This document shows, piece after piece, positions 6,549 through 11,815 of a stretch of 11,815 nucleotides of DNA (position 1 is the stretch's first letter; every line of letters starts with the position of its first letter). The notes under the pieces are model-generated. The model was not told the DNA's origin, made no database searches, and worked only from the letters and a program-made list of their open reading frames with translations. The position numbers and the translations under genes were made by a program. Origin of the DNA: Thermoplasmatales archaeon UBA509 (lineage in GTDB: Archaea; Thermoplasmatota; Thermoplasmata; Thermoplasmatales; Thermoplasmataceae); contig DAJC01000001.1 of assembly GCA_002498845.1 (NCBI GenBank), positions 1 to 11,815 on the forward strand. The letters run 5' to 3'.

Positions 6549-6556
6549 ACACATGA
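6482..6556 (+). CDS. Possible 24-residue small protein
   Basis: ATG at 6482 opens a 24-codon frame ending at TGA 6554-6556, starting MRLFGKRCELRFPS. GGTGA at 6469-6473, complementary to the archaeal 16S 3' end, lies 8 nt before the ATG, and an orphan TATA box lies about 60 nt upstream. The peptide is basic at the N-terminus with one Cys and has no family resemblance I can name. It overlaps the candidate structured RNA, and probably at most one of the two readings is right. Confidence 0.2.
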   Translation: MRLFGKRCELRFPSTYAAQVFLDT

Positions 6557-6611
6557 TATTAATTCTTTTCTGAAAAAGTAGAAAATTGAAAGATCTGAGA
6601 GTCCAAAACAG

Positions 6612-6619
6612 TTTAATAG
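6612..6619 (+). promoter_or_regulatory. TATA box of the stomatin gene
   Basis: TTTAATAG preceded by an A-rich element (CCAAAACAG). Its centre is about 24 nt before the ATG at 6640, matching a leaderless start. A second TTTAATATA (6624-6632) is too close to the ATG to act for it. Confidence 0.45.
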
Positions 6620-6639
6620 GCCGTTTAATATATTCATCA

Positions 6640-7455
6640 ATGAGCGGGCTCGATATTTTTCTGATAATAATAGCGCTTATTATCCTGATAATCCTGCTTT
6701 CCGGCCTTCATATCCTGAAGGAATGGGAAAGAGGCGCTGTGTTCACCCTTGGAAGATTTTCCATGCTTAAGGGGCCAGGCGTGATTTATGTGTGGCCAAT
6801 CGTAAGCAAGGTAAACCCCATCCTCTCAACGAGGATTCAGGTTGTATCATTCAAGACAGAAAGCACATTCACCAAGGATAATGTTCCAATCAATGTTGAT
6901 GCTGTAATGTATTTCCAGATTGTGGATCCGCAGAAGGCTGTCCTCAATGTGGATAACTTCGCAGCTGCCACAAACTATTCCGCACAGACGACCCTCAGGG
7001 AAGTCCTTGGAAAGAGTTCCTTTGATGAAGTCCTTTCTGAGAGGGAAAAGATTGGTGAGGCAGCCAGACAGATCATAGATGAGAAGACCGAAAACTGGGG
7101 AATTAAAGTTTCATCCGTTGAAATAAGGGACGTTGTGGTTCCGCAGAACCTCCAGGAGGCCATGTCCAGGCAGGCATCAGCCGAGAGGGAAAGAAGATCA
7201 AGGGTCACTCTGGCACTTGCTGAGGTTGAGGCCGCCCAGAAGATGGTTGAGGCTGCAAACCAGTATTCGGATAATCCCACAGCTTTCCAGCTCAGGTGGA
7301 TGAACATACTTTATGAAATAGGACTTGAGGGAAAGGGAACGCTGATGATGATACCTGCCAATACCCCTGCAGTTGGGACATTCAATGCAATGTCCATACT
7401 GGGCATGGAGAACCAGGTCAAGGCAAATCTTGAGAGGGAGAAGTCTTCCCATTAA
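6640..7455 (+). CDS. Stomatin/prohibitin-family (SPFH) membrane protein
   Basis: 271 residues. Residues 1-4 are followed by one strongly hydrophobic helix (about 5-24), then GLHILKEWERGAVFTLGRFSMLKGPGVIYVWP (22-53), the hallmark opening of stomatin SPFH domains, which continues to about 190. Helical coiled-coil sequence follows (about 183-212, rich in Ala/Glu, e.g. LALAEVEAAQKMVEAANQ), with a short C-terminal tail (TLMMIPANTPAVGTFNA). It likely forms membrane-anchored oligomers on the inner face; in other archaea stomatins pair with an NfeD/STOPP protease, but none is adjacent here. The frame is open upstream to a TTG at 6586. I chose ATG 6640 because MSGLDIFLI starts the helix directly and a TATA box lies about 24 nt ahead. 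Its last 38 bp overlap the end of ksgA on the other strand. Confidence 0.88.
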   Translation: MSGLDIFLIIIALIILIILLSGLHILKEWERGAVFTLGRFSMLKGPGVIYVWPIVSKVNPILSTRIQVVSFKTESTFTKDNVPINVDAVMYFQIVDPQKAVLNVDNFAAATNYSAQTTLREVLGKSSFDEVLSEREKIGEAARQIIDEKTENWGIKVSSVEIRDVVVPQNLQEAMSRQASAERERRSRVTLALAEVEAAQKMVEAANQYSDNPTAFQLRWMNILYEIGLEGKGTLMMIPANTPAVGTFNAMSILGMENQVKANLEREKSSH

Positions 7456-8188
7456 AGTAACGCCTTGCAATATCCAGAAGCTCAGTGGGGGTGAAGTCAT
7501 CAACCCTCTTTCCACCAATTTCACCAGGAAGCCCATCCAGGATGCTTGATAATTTTTTTCTTCTCTTTGAGAAAATATCTCTGAAAATAGGATCTGCTTT
7601 TCGCAGGTCCCCCAGGTTTGCACATGGCCTGGGAGTTATGCGGATTATTCTTGAATTTACCTTTGGAACTGGCGTGAAACATGTGCGTGGAACATTTCTA
7701 ATACCTTTGATGACGTACCTCAGCTGTGCATTCACGCTGATCCTGGAATAGGATTTATCTCCGGGGCCAGCAAGCAGCCGCTGGGCAAATTCTTCCTGAA
7801 ACATGAGTACTGCTGCCCTGAACCCGAACGATTCAAGCCGGAACAGTATTGGCGATGATATCTGGTATGGGACATTTCCCATGATTCCATCGTATTGGCC
7901 AGGTTCAAACTCAAGAAAATCTTCCTTAACAACTCTGAGCCTGCCTTCTTGAATCTCGTTTCCGAATCTTGTGGAGAGGTTTTCAACAAACCTGTGGTCG
8001 CTTTCAACAGCAGTTACCCTGTATCCGCTGTCCAGAAGTATTCCTGTTATGATTCCGCCGCCGGGTCCAATTTCAAGTATGTGGCTCCCTGCAGGAAGAT
8101 CAAGTGCCCTCACCTCAAGGGATGCAATGTTTTTGTCGGAAAGAAAAACCTGCCCATATCTTCTTGTGTATTTGTGATCCTGTTTCAA
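7418..8188 (-). CDS. ksgA: KsgA/Dim1 16S rRNA adenine dimethyltransferase
   Basis: 256 residues. It dimethylates two adjacent adenines in the 3'-terminal helix of 16S rRNA using S-adenosylmethionine, a late step of small-subunit assembly. Visible are GQVFL (12-16), SAM-binding motif I LEIGPGGG (38-45), the acidic VES (61-63) and ED-F (89-91) that contact SAM, catalytic NVPY (105-108) and the FTPVPKVNS substrate segment (171-179). The small C-terminal domain follows (about 195-245). The start is TTG, 1 nt after the DUF655 stop; no ATG or GTG is available before motif GQVFL and no Shine-Dalgarno is seen, so translation is probably coupled to DUF655. It is the last gene of the nine-gene operon. 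Its final 12 codons lie antisense to the stomatin gene end. Confidence 0.94.
   Translation of the reverse strand: MKQDHKYTRRYGQVFLSDKNIASLEVRALDLPAGSHILEIGPGGGIITGILLDSGYRVTAVESDHRFVENLSTRFGNEIQEGRLRVVKEDFLEFEPGQYDGIMGNVPYQISSPILFRLESFGFRAAVLMFQEEFAQRLLAGPGDKSYSRISVNAQLRYVIKGIRNVPRTCFTPVPKVNSRIIRITPRPCANLGDLRKADPIFRDIFSKRRKKLSSILDGLPGEIGGKRVDDFTPTELLDIARRYFNGKTSPSQDLP
7553..7559 (+). terminator. Possible T-tract terminator for stomatin
   Basis: TTTTTTT on the plus strand about 100 bp after the stomatin stop, followed by another T-rich stretch. Archaeal polymerase stops at oligo-U tracts, so stomatin transcripts could end here. But the tract lies inside ksgA, where it is also explained by Lys-Lys codons (AAA AAA). 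Confidence 0.25.
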
Positions 8189-8189
8189 G

Positions 8190-8738
8190 TTATCTTGCCA
8201 CGAAGAGCTTGTGTTTCTCGTATCTTTCCTGAAGTTCCTGGACTATCCTGCTTGCCACCATTTTCTGTGGATTATGAATTGTCTTGACCCGATCAGCAAG
8301 ATCCTGGAAACTGGCAAAGGGCTTCTTCTTCCTTTCCTCGATTATGGTCCACATGGTCTTGTTTCCCAGTCCCGGAAGAAGTTCCAGCGAATGCATTCTT
8401 GCGTTGATGGATTCTGCCTCATTGAAGAATTTTATGAAATCCGGTTCCCTCTTGTTCACAATCCCTTCCAGAACAAATGGAAGCTCATTCTGGGCAGCGC
8501 TTGTGAGGTCAGCATATGATATGCGGCGTTTGACGGAAAGTACCTTATCCCTGAGTTTTGGCTCCTTGCCTATGTAAATGCGATCCCCTATTGTTATAAC
8601 AGCATTTTCCTTGGGGATGATCTCAAGAAGCTTGAATTCTGTCTCACCCACTGCAAGAACCAGAGGAGTCTTGCGGTACCCCTTGTCCTCTGATCTGCCC
8701 TGAGGCAGGTAATCTATGACATAGGCGTATTCTTCCAA
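8190..8738 (-). CDS. DUF655 archaeal nucleic-acid-binding protein
   Basis: 182 residues, matching the archaeal DUF655 family (COG1491-like) by its opening EEYAYVIDYLPQGR, by GDRIYIGKE (51-59) and by its constant place between rpoF and ksgA. The N-terminal two thirds look like an OB-type beta domain. Residues about 116-150 (SLELLPGLGNKTMWTIIEERKKKPFAS) form a helix-hairpin-helix, a non-sequence-specific DNA/RNA-binding unit. The exact function is unknown; the neighbours point to RNA or ribosome work. The start is TTG at 8738, supported by GGAGGT 8 nt upstream and by the family N-terminus following it directly. It begins 17 nt after rpoF ends, and ksgA starts 1 nt after it ends. Confidence 0.88.
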   Translation of the reverse strand: MEEYAYVIDYLPQGRSEDKGYRKTPLVLAVGETEFKLLEIIPKENAVITIGDRIYIGKEPKLRDKVLSVKRRISYADLTSAAQNELPFVLEGIVNKREPDFIKFFNEAESINARMHSLELLPGLGNKTMWTIIEERKKKPFASFQDLADRVKTIHNPQKMVASRIVQELQERYEKHKLFVAR

Positions 8739-8746
8739 AAATAATA

Positions 8747-8752
8747 ACCTCC
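8747..8752 (-). promoter_or_regulatory. Shine-Dalgarno fixing the DUF655 TTG start
   Basis: GGAGGT on the minus strand, 8 nt before TTG 8738-8736. It overlaps nothing coding, because it lies in the 17-nt rpoF-DUF655 gap, and it makes the unusual start codon credible. Confidence 0.7.
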
Positions 8753-8755
8753 AGT

Positions 8756-9061
8756 TTAATCGTCACTGAAATAGCTAATGAGGTTATTTAAATCTTGCTC
8801 GGGTAAAATAACGCTGTAGCCAGAAAGTATGCTCACTGCCTCTTCCTTTGTCTTGGGGCGGAGGTCAACAAGCTTTACTGCTACTTTCTCTGAAAGCTTA
8901 TATGTTTTCATGAGCTCTGAAATATCCTTCTGGGCATCCTTGGCCTTCACCTTCAGGAATGCCTCGCAGTATGCCAGGTTGTCCGCTTCAGGCGGAGTGT
9001 GCTCCCTGGATTTTGAGAGTATCTCATAAGCCTCGGAAACTGGTACGTACTTGCTTTTCAT
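8756..9061 (-). CDS. rpoF: RNA polymerase subunit F (Rpb4 homologue)
   Basis: 101 residues, normal for archaeal RpoF. It forms the stalk of RNA polymerase with RpoE (Rpb7), helping open-complex formation and binding nascent RNA. The helical N-terminus (VPVSEAYEILSKSRE, 6-20) contacts RpoE. The C-terminal HRDC-like part contains KAVKL/LVDLRPKTKEEAVSIL (about 60-80) and ends PEQDLNNLISYFSDD, typical of the family. Its ATG is directly adjacent to the L21e stop (TAAATG), so the two genes are probably translationally coupled, giving a ribosomal protein and a polymerase subunit linked expression. rpoE is not in the window. Confidence 0.93.
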   Translation of the reverse strand: MKSKYVPVSEAYEILSKSREHTPPEADNLAYCEAFLKVKAKDAQKDISELMKTYKLSEKVAVKLVDLRPKTKEEAVSILSGYSVILPEQDLNNLISYFSDD

Positions 9062-9361
9062 TTAGTTCCCACTAATTCTCTTGAGATGAACTGGACCAGC
9101 CAGTATCTGCTTGTGAACTCCGCCGATCTTCACTGTGACCAGGTAGCATCCACCCTGCTTTCCAGTGATCCTGCCGGTAAGTCCCTGAAAACCATGATAA
9201 GGCATCCCTGCATGAATGGACGGCTCAATATTTATAGCTGCAAGATCCCCTTCCTTGAACTCCTGAAGAAAACGCGTTACCGCAGGGAGTCCTCTTTCAT
9301 TATATCTTTTAGTCATTTTGCTTCTGGAGCCCGCTCTAGAGCCATGCGACATCTTAACCAT
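9062..9361 (-). CDS. rpl21e: Ribosomal protein L21e
   Basis: 99 residues, the standard length. It is a large-subunit protein shared by archaea and eukaryotes, with an SH3-like barrel binding 23S/5S rRNA. The family N-terminus MVKMSHGSRAGSRSKMTK, the middle INIEPSIHAGMPYHGFQGLTG (44-64) and the C-terminal KQILAGPVHLKRI are all present. GGTGA 4 nt before the ATG confirms the start. It follows pus10 by 9 nt and runs straight into rpoF with no gap. Confidence 0.95.
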   Translation of the reverse strand: MVKMSHGSRAGSRSKMTKRYNERGLPAVTRFLQEFKEGDLAAINIEPSIHAGMPYHGFQGLTGRITGKQGGCYLVTVKIGGVHKQILAGPVHLKRISGN

Positions 9362-9365
9362 TAAT

Positions 9366-9370
9366 TCACC
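9366..9370 (-). promoter_or_regulatory. Shine-Dalgarno of rpl21e
   Basis: GGTGA on the minus strand, filling the short gap after the pus10 stop, 4 nt before ATG 9361. It matches the anti-SD core of archaeal 16S rRNA. Confidence 0.6.
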
Positions 9371-10531
9371 TTACCTGTATATCCAGATCACATCCAGAGA
9401 CTGAACCCTCAATGGAGATCCATATTCATCGGATAGGCTTGGATTTGTTCGCCCCTCATCACCGTGAATCAGTTCCTTAATGTAAGTGCCAGCTTCGGCC
9501 CTTACCACGCAGACCGCCGTATTCCCGGAAATCTGCTCCAGAACCATCTCCCTGATGTTCCTTCTCCTGATCAGATCTGATCTTCTGCTGGATACCCTTA
9601 ATGGTGTCCTTTGATAAATATCTTTTCCAGATAGTCGTGATACCGCCTGGGCAAATTTCTGCGGATCCAGCGGATTGTCTGCAGTGATGGTTACCCTGTA
9701 GGATTTCTCATGATTTGCCCCCTTGATCTTTACCACGGTTTCGCGTGACGTGAAAGTGAGATTGTCAACGGCAATGTCCCCTGTCATGTTAATTTCGTCG
9801 CGGATCGTCATGAGGTCAATGGATCTCTTCCTGGGATTCTGGGCCTCCAGAACAAATTCCCTGCCATTCCCCTGCATCCTGACATCCACGTCCTCACGCC
9901 CTGCGCCGTGCAGGAAGTAGTTTGTGCAGAGAGAGTGTTTCATTACAACATCGCCAATGATCTGCTCAACAGAAACCCCATTGTTGTCCTGGTGTATCCA
10001 GCGCGTCTGCGGGATGCCCCGCCTGTTCTTTATATAATTGCCGTATATGTAGAGGCTTCTGATTTCCAGCTTAACCTGGTAGTACTCCAGGTCAAAGTGA
10101 AACGTAATATCTGGAGATATTTTATCCACTGACTTTCCTGTGCGGTCGGAGATGGCTTTGCCCACCTCCCTGTTGAACTCCTTTTTTATGGATTCTCCTA
10201 TGTTTCCAAAAAACCCCTGCAGGATAGCTTCTTCATCTGTTACCTCAAGGGGGAACGCGCTTCCTGCCAGAAATGTGCTGAATTCATACCCGGATGATTC
10301 ATTGATGGCCAGATTCACGAAATCGTCCACGCGACTGAATACTGACCTGCAGATTGAGCACCTGTCTTCTTCCACAATGGCAATATTATTTTTTGAAAGT
10401 ATGGGATAGGATTCAGAAAGATGAATCCTGCCACGTTCAACATTGGATAATCCATGCCCGATGGTGGCGTATGCCCTGCCAAGGCATCTTAAACAGATGG
10501 AGAAATGCTGGTCCCCGGAGAAACCTTGCAT
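9371..10531 (-). CDS. pus10: tRNA pseudouridine synthase Pus10
   Basis: 386 residues, typical of archaeal Pus10, which makes pseudouridine 55 (and often 54) in the T-loop of tRNAs. The N-terminal zinc module has CLRC (13-16) and CSIC (58-61), with GRAYATIGHGLSNVERG between them as in the family. A THUMP-like RNA-binding region follows (about 80-190). The catalytic domain carries GREDVDVRMQGNGREFVLE (211-229), which contains the catalytic Asp, and later RAEAGTYIKELIHGDEGRTNPSL (344-366), the conserved C-terminal motif. The ATG at 10531 begins 4 nt after rpoP ends, with no Shine-Dalgarno, so coupling to rpoP is likely. In this operon it is the link between the exosome/L37Ae/RpoP genes and the L21e/RpoF genes. 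Confidence 0.95.
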   Translation of the reverse strand: MQGFSGDQHFSICLRCLGRAYATIGHGLSNVERGRIHLSESYPILSKNNIAIVEEDRCSICRSVFSRVDDFVNLAINESSGYEFSTFLAGSAFPLEVTDEEAILQGFFGNIGESIKKEFNREVGKAISDRTGKSVDKISPDITFHFDLEYYQVKLEIRSLYIYGNYIKNRRGIPQTRWIHQDNNGVSVEQIIGDVVMKHSLCTNYFLHGAGREDVDVRMQGNGREFVLEAQNPRKRSIDLMTIRDEINMTGDIAVDNLTFTSRETVVKIKGANHEKSYRVTITADNPLDPQKFAQAVSRLSGKDIYQRTPLRVSSRRSDLIRRRNIREMVLEQISGNTAVCVVRAEAGTYIKELIHGDEGRTNPSLSDEYGSPLRVQSLDVIWIYR

Positions 10532-10535
10532 AATA

Positions 10536-10667
10536 TTATCTTGCCAGTATGACTTTTTCTATACTGGGTCTTTCCTTGATGAAAACCCTTGAACCGCACT
10601 CGCATTCAATTTCAGCAGTTCCAAAGGATTTCTCAAGCGGCCTTCCACACCTGATACATTTATACAT
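10536..10667 (-). CDS. rpoP: RNA polymerase subunit P (Rpb12 homologue), 43 residues
   Basis: A very small gene encoding the zinc-ribbon subunit that sits near RpoB/RpoD and aids promoter opening. It starts [12 protein letters not shown] and ends in the family's basic tail ([15 protein letters not shown]). The first knuckle is the usual C-x2-C (Cys4, Cys7). The second is C-x-C-G (Cys22, Cys24, in ECECGS), one residue shorter than the C-x2-C-G of most homologues I know. Its ATG lies inside the last codons of rpl37ae (8-bp overlap), with GAGG 9 nt upstream. The stop is 4 nt before pus10. Position after L37Ae and the C-terminal motif make the identification firm. Confidence 0.9.
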   Translation of the reverse strand: MYKCIRCGRPLEKSFGTAEIECECGSRVFIKERPSIEKVILAR

Positions 10668-10920
10668 TCTGTGTTTCCTCCGAAGCAACCACAGGTGTTC
10701 TCAGTTCTGGGAGATAAGAGCCACCTGCGAATTTATAGCCGCAGTGCCTGCATTCCCATATGCCTGCAGCCAGCCTCTTGACTTTCTTCTTTTTGCATGA
10801 AGGGCATGCATAAAAGGCTATTTTCTGCTTGTAAATCTCATTCCAGGTTTTCCTGACTGTTACTCCGTATCTGGGGCCGAAACGTCCCGCAGCTCCTACC
10901 TTGATAGTTCTTTTAGACAT
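10660..10920 (-). CDS. rpl37ae: Ribosomal protein L37Ae (eL43)
   Basis: 86 residues from ATG 10920; starting at the GTG at 10929 would add three. I chose ATG because [19 protein letters not shown] is the standard family start. It is a large-subunit zinc-ribbon protein: CPSC (39-42) and CRHC (57-60) are the four ligands, and the region around [20 protein letters not shown] is highly typical. It begins 5 nt after the rrp42 stop, with GTGAT from the stop region acting as a weak Shine-Dalgarno. Its last 8 bp overlap rpoP. Confidence 0.94.
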   Translation of the reverse strand: MSKRTIKVGAAGRFGPRYGVTVRKTWNEIYKQKIAFYACPSCKKKKVKRLAAGIWECRHCGYKFAGGSYLPELRTPVVASEETQNV

Positions 10921-10925
10921 TAATA

Positions 10926-11708
10926 TCACTTGAAGTATTTTTCTCTGATCTGTCCACCGATATCACTTGATAACTTTATAGCTTTTCTTATCTCATCAAG
11001 AGTGAAATAACCGGTGTCCCCCTTCTGCATTGCCCTGATGTGTTCATCGGCGGTTGTGGTGACCGTGATGCGTGCCGTTGAAAGCTGCTCCTCCTCAAGG
11101 TCCGGGTCAGCAACAAGCTCATCTCCTATCTTCACCATTGTTACTGAAATGGGAATGCTCCTTACAGGAAGTGCGAAATCTTTCCCGCCTTCAGTGGATC
11201 CTGGCACAACTGCTGATTTGAGGGCAGAAACAACTGCCAGTGTGCAGGCATCTATGAGGTTCCCGTCAAAATCGATCACGTCAATATCAGCGAATACGAT
11301 CCAGACCTTCTTTGCAGGTTCGATCACCAGAGATTCAAGATCGATCATCTTGCTTTCCCTTATGCCCCTGTCCACAACCCGTGCAATCTCTATTGAACCT
11401 TCATTGGGAGGGCCAGCCTCGAAGGTGGGGAACGCCATGGGAAGCAGTTCCACATTTGTGGTCAGAACCCCCTGGTTCGGCGTGTCCGGGAATGGCTCTC
11501 CAGATTCGATCTTTATGCCTGCCACTACCTTTGTCCTGCCAAGCTTGACGTAGGCTGATCCTGCTGATCGGGGGACATAATTCGTGGTTATTGAGATCTC
11601 CCTGAAACTTTCAGGTGATCTTCCATCGCCCCTCTTTCCCTCTTTCAGTTTCTTCAGTATGTAATTCCTCTTAATTTCCGAAAGTACTCCGGCTTCATCC
11701 TTCGGCAT
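10926..11708 (-). CDS. rrp42: Exosome subunit Rrp42
   Basis: 260 residues with one RNase PH fold. In the archaeal exosome three Rrp41-Rrp42 dimers form the hexameric ring that degrades and tails RNA 3' ends; Rrp42 is catalytically inactive but completes the RNA site. Markers are [18 protein letters not shown] near the N-terminus, [35 protein letters not shown], and [27 protein letters not shown], which closely match the family. The start is taken as ATG 11708, which shares one base with the rrp41 stop (TGATG); a GTG one codon earlier is the alternative. GGTGGTGAG just upstream is the ribosome-binding region. Its stop is 5 nt before rpl37ae. Confidence 0.95.
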   Translation of the reverse strand: MPKDEAGVLSEIKRNYILKKLKEGKRGDGRSPESFREISITTNYVPRSAGSAYVKLGRTKVVAGIKIESGEPFPDTPNQGVLTTNVELLPMAFPTFEAGPPNEGSIEIARVVDRGIRESKMIDLESLVIEPAKKVWIVFADIDVIDFDGNLIDACTLAVVSALKSAVVPGSTEGGKDFALPVRSIPISVTMVKIGDELVADPDLEEEQLSTARITVTTTADEHIRAMQKGDTGYFTLDEIRKAIKLSSDIGGQIREKYFK

Positions 11709-11815
11709 CACTCACCACCCCTCTCAAGGGCCAGCGCCCTGTATTTTCCAGCCAGAGCTTCCCTCTGGATCTCATATATCCTCTTTGTTGCGTCCATTAT
11801 GAGCGCTGTAGCCTG
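11708..11815 (-). CDS. rrp41: Exosome subunit Rrp41, C-terminal 35 residues only
   Basis: The frame enters from the right edge of the window and ends at TGA 11710-11708, overlapping the rrp42 ATG by one base. The visible part (ALIMDATKRIYEIQREALAGKYRAL) is an amphipathic helix like the C-terminal helix of archaeal Rrp41, the catalytic phosphorolytic subunit. The active site lies outside the window. Position immediately before rrp42 is the normal archaeal order and supports the call. Confidence 0.85.
   Translation of the reverse strand, partial: QATALIMDATKRIYEIQREALAGKYRALALERGGE

Larger units (their letters stand above)
6328..6639. other. Unassigned remainder of the ppdK-stomatin intergenic region
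   Basis: About 310 bp without a recognised gene. From left to right it holds an AT-rich stretch with nothing I can name (6328-6411), an orphan plus-strand TATA box (6416-6426), a hairpin-bearing segment that also contains a short open frame (6445-6556), a T-rich patch (6557-6570), and the stomatin promoter (6612-6619). The sub-elements are listed separately. Confidence 0.6.

Noticed and set aside
6450..6551. H/ACA guide RNA (ACA directly after the closing stem at 6549-6551)
   Set aside because: The distance from the upper stem to ACA is about 11 nt instead of the usual 14-16, the 5' pocket strand is too long and no clear kink-turn is seen.
6586..6639. Longer stomatin start at TTG 6586
   Set aside because: The extra 18 residues would be translated from the TATA/promoter region and are unlike stomatin N-termini; ATG 6640 is well placed for the TATA box at 6612-6619.
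10921..10929. GTG 10929 as the L37Ae start
   Set aside because: It lies in the rrp42 stop codon region and adds three residues not typical of the family; ATG 10920 gives the canonical MSKRT start.
11014..11553. A 179-codon open frame on the plus strand inside rrp42
   Set aside because: Antisense shadow of a well-conserved exosome gene, Ser-rich, without promoter or ribosome-binding site.

Overview
The window comes from an archaeon. It carries archaeal-type exosome (Rrp41/Rrp42), RNA polymerase (RpoF/Rpb4, RpoP/Rpb12), ribosomal (L21e, L37Ae) and RNA-modification (Pus10, KsgA/Dim1) genes. It also has TATA-box promoters sitting 22-27 nt ahead of start codons, which implies leaderless mRNAs. 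Frequent ATA and AGG/AGA codons, moderate GC, a futalosine-pathway MqnD homologue, a PEP/pyruvate dikinase and a stand-alone stomatin together suggest a Thermoplasmatales-like euryarchaeon; that placement is inference.

Left part (1-3504): mixed single genes in alternating directions. A 70-residue N-terminal piece of an MFS transporter (minus strand, probably broken) diverges from a six-helix NicO/RcnA-like metal transporter. Next come a minus-strand MqnD-type gene, a plus-strand carbamate kinase, and a phosphoribosyltransferase that converges on the kinase and overlaps it by 7 bp.

Middle (3505-7455): a large pyruvate, phosphate dikinase gene (minus) and a stomatin/SPFH gene (plus) diverge from a 358-bp intergenic region. 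This is the least explained stretch. It holds a 17-nt direct repeat (15/17 identical) flanking the ppdK TATA box. It also holds an orphan TATA box followed by a strong hairpin and a short open frame with a Shine-Dalgarno, meaning either a small RNA or a very small protein gene.

Right part (7418-11815): nine minus-strand genes with gaps of 17 nt or less and several overlaps, in transcription order rrp41 (partial, enters from the right edge), rrp42, rpl37ae, rpoP, pus10, rpl21e, rpoF, DUF655, ksgA. They look like one translation/RNA-processing operon joining two blocks I know as conserved in archaea: exosome-L37Ae-RpoP and L21e-RpoF-DUF655-KsgA. The last gene, ksgA, runs 38 bp into the convergent stomatin gene.

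I see no rRNA, tRNA, CRISPR array, insertion sequence or defence system. Most genes are ordinary housekeeping genes. The best leads are the putative regulatory sites at ppdK and at the metal transporter, and the unexplained element at 6413-6556.
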